Positions 1 through 7,960 of a DNA stretch of 64,000 bases are shown in pieces. Numbering within the stretch: the stretch's first letter is position 1; every line of letters starts with the position of its first letter. Below the pieces are notes generated by a model, which did no database searches, was not told the origin of the DNA, and saw only the letters and a program-made list of their open reading frames with translations. This DNA is from Shewanella woodyi ATCC 51908 (GTDB lineage: Bacteria > Pseudomonadota > Gammaproteobacteria > Enterobacterales > Shewanellaceae): positions 3,038,001 to 3,102,000 of the forward strand of contig NC_010506.1 in assembly GCF_000019525.1 (NCBI RefSeq). The letters are read 5' to 3'. A program made the translations under genes and the position numbers.

Positions 1-1505
1 TTGTCTTCAGCAACATAAGTTGCACCAAGACGTCCTGGTAGTGCGTAATCTAGCTGAACCGTACCACACTGCCATGCACGATCTAGACAGTCATGGAGTG
101 TAAATTCAATTTTAGGACCATAGAAAGCACCTTCACCAGGTAAGATTTCATAGGCGATATCATTCGCTGTTAGCGCTTGTTTAAGTGCTTCTTCCGCGCG
201 ATCCCACATATCATCGTCACCGATGCGTTTTTCTGGACGTGTAGAGAGCTTAACCACGATATCTTTGAAGCCAAAGGTCTCATAAGTATCGTAAACCATC
301 TTAATACAAGCACTCACCTCTTGCTGAACTTGATCTTCAGTACAGAAAACATGGGCATCATCTTGAGTAAAGCCGCGAACACGCATTAAGCCGTGTAATG
401 AACCCGATGGCTCATTGCGGTGACAACAACCAAACTCAGCCATACGAAGTGGCAGATCACGGTAAGACTTCAAACCTTGATTGAAGATCTGCACATGACC
501 TGGGCAGTTCATCGGCTTAATCGCATATTCACGATTTTCAGAGTTAGTTGTGAACATCGCCTCTGAGTATTTATCCCAATGTCCAGAGCGTTCCCAAAGT
601 ACGCGATCCATCATTAACGGACCTTTCACTTCTTGGTAGGTGTATTGACCTAGCTTTTGACGAATAAACTTCTCAAGTTCAAGGAACAGGCTCCAACCAT
701 CGTTATGCCAGAACACCATACCAGGTGCTTCCTCTTGCATATGATAAAGGTCAAGCTGTTTACCTATCTTACGATGATCGCGTTTTGCCGCTTCTTCTAA
801 ACGATTAAGATGGACTTTAAGTGCTTTCTTATCTGCCCAAGCAGTACCATAAACACGTTGAAGCATCTTGTTGTCAGAGTTACCGCGCCAATAGGCACCA
901 GCAACACTCATTAACTTAAAGTGTTGGCAAAACTTCATGTTTGGAACATGAGGACCCCGGCACATATCAACATACTCTTCATGGTGATATAGCGCTGGTT
1001 GATCGTCTTTACTGATATTTTCATCCAAGATTTCCATCTTGTATGTTTCACCACGTGCTTCAAACGTATCACGGGCGACTTGCCAGCTACCTACTCGCTT
1101 TTCAACTATATAGTTAGTCTTAGCAAGTTGTACCATGCGCTTCTCCAGCGCATCGATATCTTCCTGGGTCAGCTTGTGGTCAAGATCGATATCATAATAG
1201 AAGCCATTATCGATTACTGGACCAATTGCCATTTTCGCTTCCGGCCATAACTGCTTGAATGCATGGCCTAATAGATGAGCACATGAGTGACGAAGGATCT
1301 CAACACCCTCTTCATCTTTTGCTGTGATGATAGATAACTCTGAATCTGTGTCTATGATATCGCAAGCATCTTTCAGCTCGCCATTAACTCGACCGGCAAT
1401 ACACGCTTTCGCGAGGCCAGGTCCGATATCAGCAGCAACATCTAAAGTAGAAACAGGGGTAGCAAACTCACGTTTGCTTCCATCAGGAAGTGTAATAACA
1501 GGCAT
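1..1505 (-). CDS. thrS: Threonyl-tRNA synthetase, 5' part (runs off the window)
   Basis: Class II aminoacyl-tRNA synthetase charging tRNA-Thr in the cytoplasm. About 501 of the usual ~640 residues are present; the C-terminal anticodon-binding domain lies outside the window. Visible in order are the N-terminal TGS domain (residues 1-62), the editing domain with the HxxxH zinc/editing motif (H73, H77 in [10 protein letters not shown]), and the catalytic core with the zinc-site segment MNCPGH near residue 335 and the motif 2 region [10 protein letters not shown]. The start is the ATG at 1503-1505, preceded by an AAGGA ribosome site. A hairpin sits directly upstream of that site (separate entry), so translational autoregulation is possible. 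Identification is secure. Confidence 0.97.
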   Translation of the reverse strand, partial: MPVITLPDGSKREFATPVSTLDVAADIGPGLAKACIAGRVNGELKDACDIIDTDSELSIITAKDEEGVEILRHSCAHLLGHAFKQLWPEAKMAIGPVIDNGFYYDIDLDHKLTQEDIDALEKRMVQLAKTNYIVEKRVGSWQVARDTFEARGETYKMEILDENISKDDQPALYHHEEYVDMCRGPHVPNMKFCQHFKLMSVAGAYWRGNSDNKMLQRVYGTAWADKKALKVHLNRLEEAAKRDHRKIGKQLDLYHMQEEAPGMVFWHNDGWSLFLELEKFIRQKLGQYTYQEVKGPLMMDRVLWERSGHWDKYSEAMFTTNSENREYAIKPMNCPGHVQIFNQGLKSYRDLPLRMAEFGCCHRNEPSGSLHGLMRVRGFTQDDAHVFCTEDQVQQEVSACIKMVYDTYETFGFKDIVVKLSTRPEKRIGDDDMWDRAEEALKQALTANDIAYEILPGEGAFYGPKIEFTLHDCLDRAWQCGTVQLDYALPGRLGATYVAED

Positions 1506-1520
1506 GAAAATTCCTTATCC

Positions 1521-1546
1521 AGTGGTGACCCCTACGTAGGGCCACT
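1521..1546 (-). promoter_or_regulatory. Hairpin in the thrS leader with a CGU-bearing loop
   Basis: In the transcript the arms AGTGG and CCACT enclose CCC/GGG pairs and a loop that can be drawn as UACGUAG, with CGU central. CGU is a threonine anticodon. The hairpin ends 16 nt upstream of the ATG, just 5' of the AAGGA site. In E. coli thrS an anticodon-arm mimic in a comparable position is the translational operator bound by ThrRS. Equivalence here is inferred from shape and position. Confidence 0.45.
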
Positions 1547-1627
1547 TGCTAATTAAATAATAAAATGAAAAGCACTTATGGGATAAGCCATTACAAGAGT
1601 CTTATACACCTTAAGCACAAGAGCGTA

Positions 1628-1657
1628 ATTCTACGAGATCACGGCAGTCCTACGCAA
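1628..1657 (-). promoter_or_regulatory. Candidate sigma-70 promoter of thrS
   Basis: On the minus strand TTGCGT (1652-1657) and TAGAAT (1628-1633) are separated by 18 nt. This would give a thrS leader of roughly 115 nt, including the hairpin at 1521-1546. The match is moderate and other pairs in this AT-rich gap cannot be excluded. Confidence 0.35.
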
Positions 1658-1791
1658 GAGGTTACCAAGATTTATGGTATAGAAAAGTATCACAACCTGC
1701 TTTTGCTAATGTCATGATTTTAAAATTTTATTGTCATGTTTCTTTAATATCAAATCTCTACTCTATCCAGAAAATAACTAAGGAGGTAAAA

Positions 1792-2103
1792 ATGATCAAT
1801 TTAATACTGCTTACAAGCGCTCTACTTCAGCTTCCAAGCAATACGCTTGTTAGCAATGATGTTACAAAAACGACTTTAGAAACTGTGCATACGAAAGCCT
1901 TCATAGAAACATGGGAGCCTCAGGAACACTCTGTTAGCTTAGATAATATAGAACAACGGCTATCAATGGAGATAATGGCTAACCTTGATGGCGAATTTGA
2001 GTTGGTGTTGGCAAAAATTGATGATGAATTAACCAGTCAGGTTGAGTTGTCAATTGAAACACATTCCACCATGGAAAAACTCACCCAACAAAATGCTAAA
2101 TAA
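1792..2103 (+). CDS. Small hypothetical protein with an N-terminal hydrophobic segment
   Basis: A 103-aa product I do not recognise. The ATG at 1792 is chosen because a near-perfect Shine-Dalgarno (AAGGAGGT) lies 5 nt upstream; a longer in-frame reading from 1714 has no such site. Residues 1-20 (MINLILLTSALLQLPSNTLV) resemble a short signal peptide or membrane anchor. The remainder is acidic, threonine- and glutamate-rich and probably helical, with no cysteine or clear motif. It is divergent from thrS and followed by the CPXCG gene 145 bp downstream. The strong ribosome site supports a real gene; function unknown. Confidence 0.6.
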   Translation: MINLILLTSALLQLPSNTLVSNDVTKTTLETVHTKAFIETWEPQEHSVSLDNIEQRLSMEIMANLDGEFELVLAKIDDELTSQVELSIETHSTMEKLTQQNAK

Positions 2104-2248
2104 GCACTTCTAGTACCGTTTTATGAAAGTAAATAAAGCTTCTTTCTGTCACCTATACTGATACATAAAGGTAATACCTCTCTACTGGTAATACTTGCTC
2201 TATAGGCGCATAGTAGAGGTCTTGTTTGTAAGAAGTGAGGTAATAGCG

Positions 2249-2449
2249 ATGAAGTTTACCACTCAAACAATCAGTTGTCCCCATTGCGGCCACCATCAAC
2301 ACATTGATGTGGATGGGACTTCTGGAGATCAAGATTACTATGATGACTGCAGGATCTGTTGTAATCCAATACACCTTAGGATTCACTTGGATGAAGCCCG
2401 ACACACCTTAGAGTTGTATGTGGACGCAGGTGATGAACAGATCTACTAG
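2249..2449 (+). CDS. CPXCG-motif cysteine-rich small protein
   Basis: A 66-aa protein of the CPXCG-motif family. Two cysteine knuckles are visible, CPHCGHH near residues 10-16 and CRICC near 34-38, which probably bind one zinc ion. The centre is acidic (DVDGTSGDQDYYDD) and is followed by an HLRIHLDEAR segment. Length and motif arrangement fit the family, whose role is not known. The start at 2249 is preceded by GTGAGG; a longer in-frame ATG at 2195 is less likely because the family starts just before the first CPXC. It converges on the tRNA operon terminator. Confidence 0.8.
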   Translation: MKFTTQTISCPHCGHHQHIDVDGTSGDQDYYDDCRICCNPIHLRIHLDEARHTLELYVDAGDEQIY

Positions 2450-2470
2450 ATGTTGGTAAATAACAGGCAC

Positions 2471-2491
2471 AAAAAAACCAGCTTTAGCTGG
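2471..2491 (-). terminator. Intrinsic terminator of the tRNA operon
   Basis: Read on the minus strand, CCAGC-TAAA-GCTGG is followed by seven T residues. It lies about 57 nt beyond the last tRNA-Val and closes the leftward stable-RNA transcript. The same hairpin could also stop the convergent CPXCG transcript, though without a U-run in that direction. Confidence 0.8.
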
Positions 2492-2547
2492 CCTACTTAA
2501 CTTTAATGATAAAGTTTATTCTAACTGATAACTCTTTAGAAGAGAAT

Positions 2548-2624
2548 TGGTACAACCGAGTGGATTCGAACCACCGACCCCTACCATGTCAAGGTAGTGC
2601 TCTAACCAACTGAGCTACGGTTGT
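2548..2624 (-). tRNA. tRNA-Val(GAC), copy 1
   Basis: A 77-nt cloverleaf with encoded CCA. The acceptor ACAACCG pairs with CGGTTGT, the D-arm begins TAGCTCAG, the anticodon loop contains TTGACAT (GAC), and the T-arm contains GGTTCGAATCC. Last gene of the leftward operon, 2 nt after a degenerate fMet-like unit. Confidence 0.95.
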
Positions 2625-2626
2625 AT

Positions 2627-2731
2627 TGGTTGCGGGAGCTGGATTGCTCTTTACAAAATCTTTGGCAACGACCTTCGCCATGTTTTTATAAGAGTTGAGT
2701 CCGAGTTGTTTTCACACTGCTCCATTCCGCG
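2627..2731 (-). pseudogene. tRNA-fMet-like rod unit P1
   Basis: 105 nt with fMet ends (5' CGCGGAATGGAGC, 3' GCTCCCGCAACCA) and an altered interior. It is one of the two most diverged copies: it has one extra base in the 3' insertion, an A-C mismatch in the acceptor stem, and AAGAGC in place of AAGAGT. The two complementary insertions of the other units are kept. It lies immediately 5' of tRNA-Val copy 1. Confidence 0.8.
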
Positions 2732-2776
2732 ACTGTTTTACTGCTAATAACTGTTTTGATTCTGTTATAAAAGAAT

Positions 2777-2853
<77 letters not shown>

Positions 2854-2898
2854 ACTGTTTTACTGCTAATAACTGTTTTAATTCTGTTATAAAAGAAT

Positions 2899-2975
<77 letters not shown>

Positions 2976-3018
2976 TTCGATAACGCTATAAGTTATTTTG
3001 ATTCTACTTACAAAGAAT

Positions 3019-3122
3019 TGGCTGCGGGAGCCGGATTACTCTTTACATAAGCTTGGCAACGACCTTCGCCATGTTTTTATAAGAGTTGAGTCCGAGTAGT
3101 TTTCACACTGCTCCATCCCGCG
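3019..3122 (-). pseudogene. tRNA-fMet-like rod unit P2
   Basis: 104 nt with an fMet acceptor stem. The 3' end is GCAGCCA, a variant shared only with P5. The interior carries the two mutually complementary insertions described in the findings. Not a functional cloverleaf, because the D-loop and anticodon arm are disrupted. Confidence 0.8.
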
Positions 3123-3167
3123 ACTGTTTTACTGCTAATAACTGTTTTGATTCTGTTATAAAAGAAT

Positions 3168-3244
<77 letters not shown>

Positions 3245-3289
3245 ACTGTTTTACTGCTAATAACTGTTTTGATTCTGTTATAAAAGAAT

Positions 3290-3393
3290 TGGTTGCGGGA
3301 GCCGGATTACTCTTTACAAAATCTTGGCAACGACCTTCGCCATGTTTTTATAAGAGTTGAGTCCGAGTAGTTTTCAAACTGCTCCATCCCGCG
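3290..3393 (-). pseudogene. tRNA-fMet-like rod unit P3
   Basis: 104 nt with an intact fMet acceptor stem and CCA. It differs from P4 at only a few positions, for example GATTTTGTAAAG in the 3' arm and AGTTTGAAAAC near the 5' side. Rod-forming insertions are retained. Confidence 0.8.
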
Positions 3394-3438
3394 ACTGTTT
3401 TACTGCTAATAACTGTTTTGATTCTGTTATAAAAGAAT

Positions 3439-3515
<77 letters not shown>

Positions 3516-3560
3516 ACTGTTTTACTGCTAATAACTGTTTTGATTCTGTTATAAAAGAAT

Positions 3561-3664
3561 TGGTTGCGGGAGCCGGATTACTCTTTACAAAAGCTTGGCA
3601 ACGACCTTCGCCATGTTTTTATAAGAGTAGAGTCCGAGTAGTTTTCACACTGCTCCATCCCGCG
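3561..3664 (-). pseudogene. tRNA-fMet-like rod unit P4
   Basis: 104 nt and the clearest example of the rod. The arms at 3580-3599 and 3610-3628 pair over nearly their full length, with one bulge and two mismatches, around a 10-nt loop (3600-3609). The outer fMet acceptor stem and CCA are intact. One substitution (CTCTACTC for CTCAACTC) distinguishes it. Confidence 0.8.
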
Positions 3665-3709
3665 ACTGTTTTACTGCTAATAACTGTTTTAATTCTGTTA
3701 TAAAAGAAT

Positions 3710-3786
<77 letters not shown>

Positions 3787-3829
3787 TCCGATAACGCTAT
3801 AAGTTATTTTGATTCTACTTACAAAGAAT

Positions 3830-3933
3830 TGGCTGCGGGAGCCGGATTACTCTTTACAGAAGCTTGGCAACGACCTTCGCCATGTTTTTATAAGAGTTGA
3901 GTCCGAGTAGTTTTCACACTGCTCCATCCCGCG
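3830..3933 (-). pseudogene. tRNA-fMet-like rod unit P5
   Basis: 104 nt. It shares the GCAGCCA 3' end with P2 and differs from it at a single base in the 3' arm. Acceptor stem and rod arms are intact. Confidence 0.8.
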
Positions 3934-3978
3934 ACTGTTTTACTGCTAATAACTGTTTTGATTCTGTTATAAAAGAAT

Positions 3979-4055
3979 TGGTACAACCGAGTGGATTCGA
4001 ACCACCGACCCCTACCATGTCAAGGTAGTGCTCTAACCAACTGAGCTACGGTTGT
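3979..4055 (-). tRNA. tRNA-Val(GAC), copy 2
   Basis: 77-nt tRNA-Val with GAC anticodon and encoded CCA, the same sequence as copy 1. It lies 2 nt downstream of initiator tRNA copy 6, so the two must be separated by RNase P and 3'-end trimming. Confidence 0.95.
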
Positions 4056-4057
4056 AT

Positions 4058-4134
<77 letters not shown>

Positions 4135-4179
4135 ACTGTTTTACTGCTAATAACTGTTTTGATTCTGTTATAAAAGAAT

Positions 4180-4256
4180 TGGTACAACCGAGTGGATTCG
4201 AACCACCGACCCCTACCATGTCAAGGTAGTGCTCTAACCAACTGAGCTACGGTTGT
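4180..4256 (-). tRNA. tRNA-Val(GAC), copy 3
   Basis: 77-nt tRNA-Val(GAC) with encoded CCA, 2 nt downstream of the promoter-proximal rod unit P6. Confidence 0.95.
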
Positions 4257-4258
4257 AT

Positions 4259-4362
4259 TGGTTGCGGGAGCTGGATTACTCTTTACAAAAGCTTGGCAAC
4301 GACCTTCGCCATGTTTTTATAAGAGTTGAGTCCGAGTAGCTTTTACACTGCTCAATCCCACG
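4259..4362 (-). pseudogene. tRNA-fMet-like rod unit P6
   Basis: 104 nt and the first unit of the transcript. Its 5' end CGTGGGA still pairs with TCCCGCA through a G-U wobble, and the C-A terminal mismatch is kept. The rod arms are fully conserved although the flanks have drifted more than in inner copies (GATTGAGC, GTAAAAGC). Confidence 0.8.
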
Positions 4363-4409
4363 ACTGTGTTACTAACTGTCCTTTCGGCTATTGCCTTGGA
4401 ACGAGCGCT

Positions 4410-4437
4410 ATAATACGGGATACAGTTTTTGTTGCAA
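4410..4437 (-). promoter_or_regulatory. Strong promoter of the tRNA operon
   Basis: On the minus strand TTGCAA (4432-4437) and TATTAT (4410-4415) are 16 nt apart. The -10 is followed by AGCGCTCG, a GC-rich discriminator typical of stable-RNA promoters under stringent (ppGpp) control. Start of transcription is expected about 40 nt before P6. Confidence 0.75.
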
Positions 4438-4505
4438 GTAAAAATGTCATATTTAAGTTTAAGTGTTGCTTTGCTGCTCAACTTGCTCTTTTATAGTGCA
4501 TATTA

Positions 4506-4538
4506 CGTAAAAAGAAGCCAATTTGGCTTCTTTTTACG
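4506..4538. terminator. Bidirectional terminator downstream of norM
   Basis: A perfect inverted repeat with arms CGTAAAAAGAAGCCAA and TTGGCTTCTTTTTACG. The A/T-rich outer arms supply a U-run in either direction. It ends the leftward norM transcript about 20 nt beyond its stop. Confidence 0.75.
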
Positions 4539-4558
4539 ATTTAAAATACACAATTTAA

Positions 4559-5935
4559 CTACGCATCTGAGGCATCTACAATTGCCTCTTTAAAGAAACC
4601 TCGCTTTTGAATATAACGTAACCTTAAAGCAAACAGCACTGCCGCAGTTGTTAAGCCAGCGATTAATCCTATCCAGAAACCATGAGCCCCCATAGCTGGC
4701 ACGATAAGATCTGTTCTTGCTAGTATATAGCCTAGCAACATGCCAACAGCCCAATAGGAGAACAAAGTGATATAAAAAGCACTTCTTGTGTCCTTATATC
4801 CTCTTAACGCCCCGGCCGCGACAACTTGCACCGAATCAGATAATTGATAAAGAGCAGCAAGAAACATTAAGCTTCCTGCTAGTGTCACCACTTCTGGGTT
4901 ATCGTTATATAGATAAGCAATTTCAGTTCTAAACAGAACAGTAATGACCGCAGTCACCATAGCTAGTGTAAAGGAGATACCTAAACCTAATTTGGCAATC
5001 AAAGCCGATATCTCAGTTTTATCTTGCCCTAAGTAATATCCCACGCGAATCGATACCGCAATGCCGATAGACAAAGGCAACATAAATACAATAGATGAGA
5101 AATTCAAAGCAATTTGATGGCCCGCAACCACATTAGCACCTAAGGGAGCTAACAGTAGTGCAATAACAGCAAACAGACTCACTTCAAAAAAGAGTGCCAT
5201 TGCGATGGGAAAACCATGTTTAGTCATATCCCATATTGTAGAGAGATGAGGTTTATGAAATGACTTAAAAGGCGCTAACTCTGCAAACTTTTTATGTAGC
5301 TGCATATACACAATCATGGCAACAAACATGGCCCAAAAAACTAATGCAGTCGCTAGACCACAACCAGCTCCTCCCATAGCGGGCATACCAAAATGGCCAT
5401 AGATAAATATATAGTTAGCAGGAATATTCACAGCAAGTCCTACAAAACCTATTATCATGGTCGGTAAGGTATAAGAGATACCCTCGCTGCATCCTCTTAA
5501 TACTTGATAAAGAACAAAAGCAGGTACGCCCCAAGCAAACCCCTCTAGGTAGCCGATACTCAAACGGGCCAATTCAGGTTCCAACTCCATCATGGTGAAG
5601 ATGTTTTCTGCAAAACTAAGAAACAGGATCACACCTAGGCTACCAATTATGGCAATATAACCTGCTTGAAAAGCAAGTGGTTGAATAGCCTTTTGGTTAT
5701 TAGCCCCATGGTGATGAGCAAATACCGGTGTAAATGCAAGCAGTAAGCCTTGCACAAACAGTAGCGCAGGTAACCACAAGCTGGTTCCGATAGCGACTGC
5801 CGCCATATCTACCGCGCTCACTCGCCCCGCCATGACGGTATCAATAAATCCCATCATGGTTTGAGTAACTTGTGCAATAAGAACGGGAAGTGCAAGCTGC
5901 ACTAAACGTTTGGCCTGAAAGCCGTAATGATTCAT
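4559..5935 (-). CDS. norM: MATE-family multidrug efflux pump (NorM type)
   Basis: A 458-aa inner-membrane protein of the MATE family that exports cationic drugs and dyes in exchange for Na+ or H+. Length and hydrophobicity fit the usual twelve helices in two halves. The N-terminal GFIDTVMAGRVSAVDMAAVAIG is the characteristic first-bundle motif, and the second half repeats the pattern at SIVFMLPLSIGIAVSIRVGYYLG. The ATG at 5935 is chosen. It is divergent from ribE with 31 bp between start codons, an arrangement common in Shewanella and Vibrio, so the two promoters must overlap. Substrate specificity cannot be read from the sequence. Confidence 0.9.
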   Translation of the reverse strand: MNHYGFQAKRLVQLALPVLIAQVTQTMMGFIDTVMAGRVSAVDMAAVAIGTSLWLPALLFVQGLLLAFTPVFAHHHGANNQKAIQPLAFQAGYIAIIGSLGVILFLSFAENIFTMMELEPELARLSIGYLEGFAWGVPAFVLYQVLRGCSEGISYTLPTMIIGFVGLAVNIPANYIFIYGHFGMPAMGGAGCGLATALVFWAMFVAMIVYMQLHKKFAELAPFKSFHKPHLSTIWDMTKHGFPIAMALFFEVSLFAVIALLLAPLGANVVAGHQIALNFSSIVFMLPLSIGIAVSIRVGYYLGQDKTEISALIAKLGLGISFTLAMVTAVITVLFRTEIAYLYNDNPEVVTLAGSLMFLAALYQLSDSVQVVAAGALRGYKDTRSAFYITLFSYWAVGMLLGYILARTDLIVPAMGAHGFWIGLIAGLTTAAVLFALRLRYIQKRGFFKEAIVDASDA

Positions 5936-5966
5936 TAAAATGCCTTTAATTCTGACGAGAGAAAAT

Positions 5967-6581
5967 ATGTTTACAGGTATAGTTCAAGCCACGTGCGAAG
6001 TGGTTGCGATAAATAAGAAAGATGGCTTAAATACGCTAGAGATCGCTATGAAATCCGATTTACGTGAAGGGCTCATAACAGGCGCAAGTGTTGCTAACAA
6101 CGGTGTCTGTTTAACGGTTACACGAATTGCTGATGATAGGGTGTTTTTCGATGTAATGGAAGAGACCTTGAGTGTGACTAACCTCTCAAATTTACAACTT
6201 GGTTCTAAGGTTAATATTGAACGCTCATTGACCTTTGGCAGTGAAATTGGTGGCCACATTCTTTCCGGACATATACATACTCAAGCAAGAGTTCTAGAAG
6301 TGAGCCATACCGAGGCTCATTTTGATATAAAACTCGAAGTCGATCCTAAGTGGATGAACTACATTCTTTATAAAGGTTTCGTAGGCGTTAATGGTTGTAG
6401 TTTAACAGTTGGTGAAGTCACAGAGACTAGCTTTATGCTGCATCTTATTCCAGAAACCTTGAAACTCACAAACCTTGATATCATCAAAGCTGGTGAGACA
6501 TTAAATATCGAGATAGACAGTCAAACCCAAGCCATTGTCGACACCGTTGAGCGTGTACTTGCCAAAAGAGCTAATATATAA
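5967..6581 (+). CDS. ribE: Riboflavin synthase alpha chain
   Basis: A 204-aa cytoplasmic enzyme that dismutates two 6,7-dimethyl-8-ribityllumazine molecules to riboflavin plus a pyrimidinedione. The family start MFTGIVQ fixes the initiation codon at 5967; a longer in-frame ATG at 5940 lies almost at the norM start and would add nine residues absent from the family. Two homologous lumazine-binding repeats are visible: the first ends with ASVANNGVCLTVT, the second with GFVGVNGCSLTVGE. A strong bidirectional terminator follows. Confidence 0.95.
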   Translation: MFTGIVQATCEVVAINKKDGLNTLEIAMKSDLREGLITGASVANNGVCLTVTRIADDRVFFDVMEETLSVTNLSNLQLGSKVNIERSLTFGSEIGGHILSGHIHTQARVLEVSHTEAHFDIKLEVDPKWMNYILYKGFVGVNGCSLTVGEVTETSFMLHLIPETLKLTNLDIIKAGETLNIEIDSQTQAIVDTVERVLAKRANI

Positions 6582-6602
6582 AGTATTAACAGGTAAAATT
6601 TA

Positions 6603-6635
6603 AAAGGCCGACTCCTGTAATAGAAGTCGGCCTTT
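6603..6635. terminator. Bidirectional terminator between ribE and prpF
   Basis: The arms AAAGGCCGACT and AGTCGGCCTTT enclose an 11-nt loop between two convergent genes. The A/T-tipped stem supplies a short U-run on both strands. Confidence 0.8.
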
Positions 6636-6651
6636 AACTTAAGCTTTTTAC

Positions 6652-7869
6652 CTAACTAAGCGTATCACCAGGCACCCTCACCCGTCCTTCCATTAATACG
6701 CGTGCGCTTCTACTCATGACGGCCTTAGTTACGCGCCACTCATTATCAATACATCTAGCCTCAGCTCCCACACGCAATGTACCTGATGGATGGCCGAAAT
6801 GAACAGACTCACGTTCGCCACCACCAGCTGCAATATTCACTAGCGTGCCGGGGATCGCGGCCGCAGTTCCAATGGCAACAGCCGCAGTGCCCATCATGGC
6901 ATGATGCAGTTTCCCCATCGATAGCGCCCTAACATTTAAGTCTATCTCAGTCGATAGAACCCTTTTGCCACTTGAAGAGATGTAATCACAAGCCTTGCCA
7001 ACGATGGCCACCTTAGGTGTATGTTGCCTGCTTGCCGCTTCATCAATATGGCTAATAAGCCCCATTTTAACGGCGCCATGAGCTCGGATTGTTTCAAAGC
7101 GCTTAAGGACCTCGGCATCACTATTAATGTCATCTTGAAGCTCTGCACCGGTATAACCAAGATCGCTTGCATTGATAAAGATCGTCGGGATCCCAGCGTT
7201 GATCATTGTCGCTTTAACATTACCTGATGCAATAACATCGGTAGGTAGGGCTAACTCATCCACTAGGTTCCCCGTTGGAAACATGGAGCCATCACCATCG
7301 GCGGGGTCCATAAATTCAACCTGCACTTCGGCAGCTGGAAAAGTGACGCCATCGAGCTCAAAGTCACCGGTTTCCTGCACTTCACCATCCGTAATGGGAA
7401 CATGAGCAATAATGGTTTTACTGATATTTGCTTGCCAAATTCGCACCACAGCGATGCCATTATCGGGAACTCGACTAGCATCAACTAAGCCACTGCTAAT
7501 AGCAAATGAACCGACAGCCGCAGACAGATTACCGCAGTTACCACTCCAGTCAACGAAAGGCTTATCAATGCCAACCTGTCCAAACAAGTAGTCAACATCA
7601 TGATCTTGCTGACGACTTTTAGAGATAATGACTGTTTTACTTGTACTTGAGGTCGCCCCTCCCATACCGTCAGTTTGCTTCCCGTAAGGATCTGGGCTGC
7701 CGATCACTCTCAGTAGTAGTGCATCACGGGCCTTACCCGCAATTTTAGCCTGCGCTGGCAGGTCCTCAAGATTAAAGAAGACTCCTTTACTTGTGCCACC
7801 ACGCATATAGGTCGCAGGTACTTTTATCTGAGGAGAAAATACAGTCTTACCTTTCTCATCCTGAAGCAT
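6652..7869 (-). CDS. prpF: PrpF, AcnD-accessory aconitate isomerase-like protein
   Basis: A 405-aa protein of the PrpF family (diaminopimelate-epimerase fold). It is needed alongside AcnD in the Fe/S form of the 2-methylcitrate cycle, probably isomerising the trans product to 2-methyl-cis-aconitate. Diagnostic segments are PATYMRGGTSKGVFF near the N terminus, WSGNCGNLSAAVG around residue 110 and the conserved C-terminal HPSGTLRVGA. The ATG at 7869 is preferred because AAAGGG lies 8 nt upstream; an in-frame GTG at 7878 is less well placed. Last gene of the prp operon. Confidence 0.93.
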   Translation of the reverse strand: MLQDEKGKTVFSPQIKVPATYMRGGTSKGVFFNLEDLPAQAKIAGKARDALLLRVIGSPDPYGKQTDGMGGATSSTSKTVIISKSRQQDHDVDYLFGQVGIDKPFVDWSGNCGNLSAAVGSFAISSGLVDASRVPDNGIAVVRIWQANISKTIIAHVPITDGEVQETGDFELDGVTFPAAEVQVEFMDPADGDGSMFPTGNLVDELALPTDVIASGNVKATMINAGIPTIFINASDLGYTGAELQDDINSDAEVLKRFETIRAHGAVKMGLISHIDEAASRQHTPKVAIVGKACDYISSSGKRVLSTEIDLNVRALSMGKLHHAMMGTAAVAIGTAAAIPGTLVNIAAGGGERESVHFGHPSGTLRVGAEARCIDNEWRVTKAVMSRSARVLMEGRVRVPGDTLS

Positions 7870-7891
7870 AAATATCACCCTTTAATGAAGA

Positions 7892-7911
7892 GTGGCGCAA
7901 TAGTGCGCCAC
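7892..7911 (-). other. Intercistronic hairpin between acnD and prpF
   Basis: A perfect 8-bp GC-rich stem, GTGGCGCA and TGCGCCAC with a 4-nt loop, in the 91-nt gap before prpF. No U-run follows, so an mRNA-processing or stabilising role is more likely than termination. Confidence 0.6.
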
Positions 7912-7960
7912 GATAAATACCTAATGATTAACAATCAAGTCGTCAAGCAGACAAATGAGC

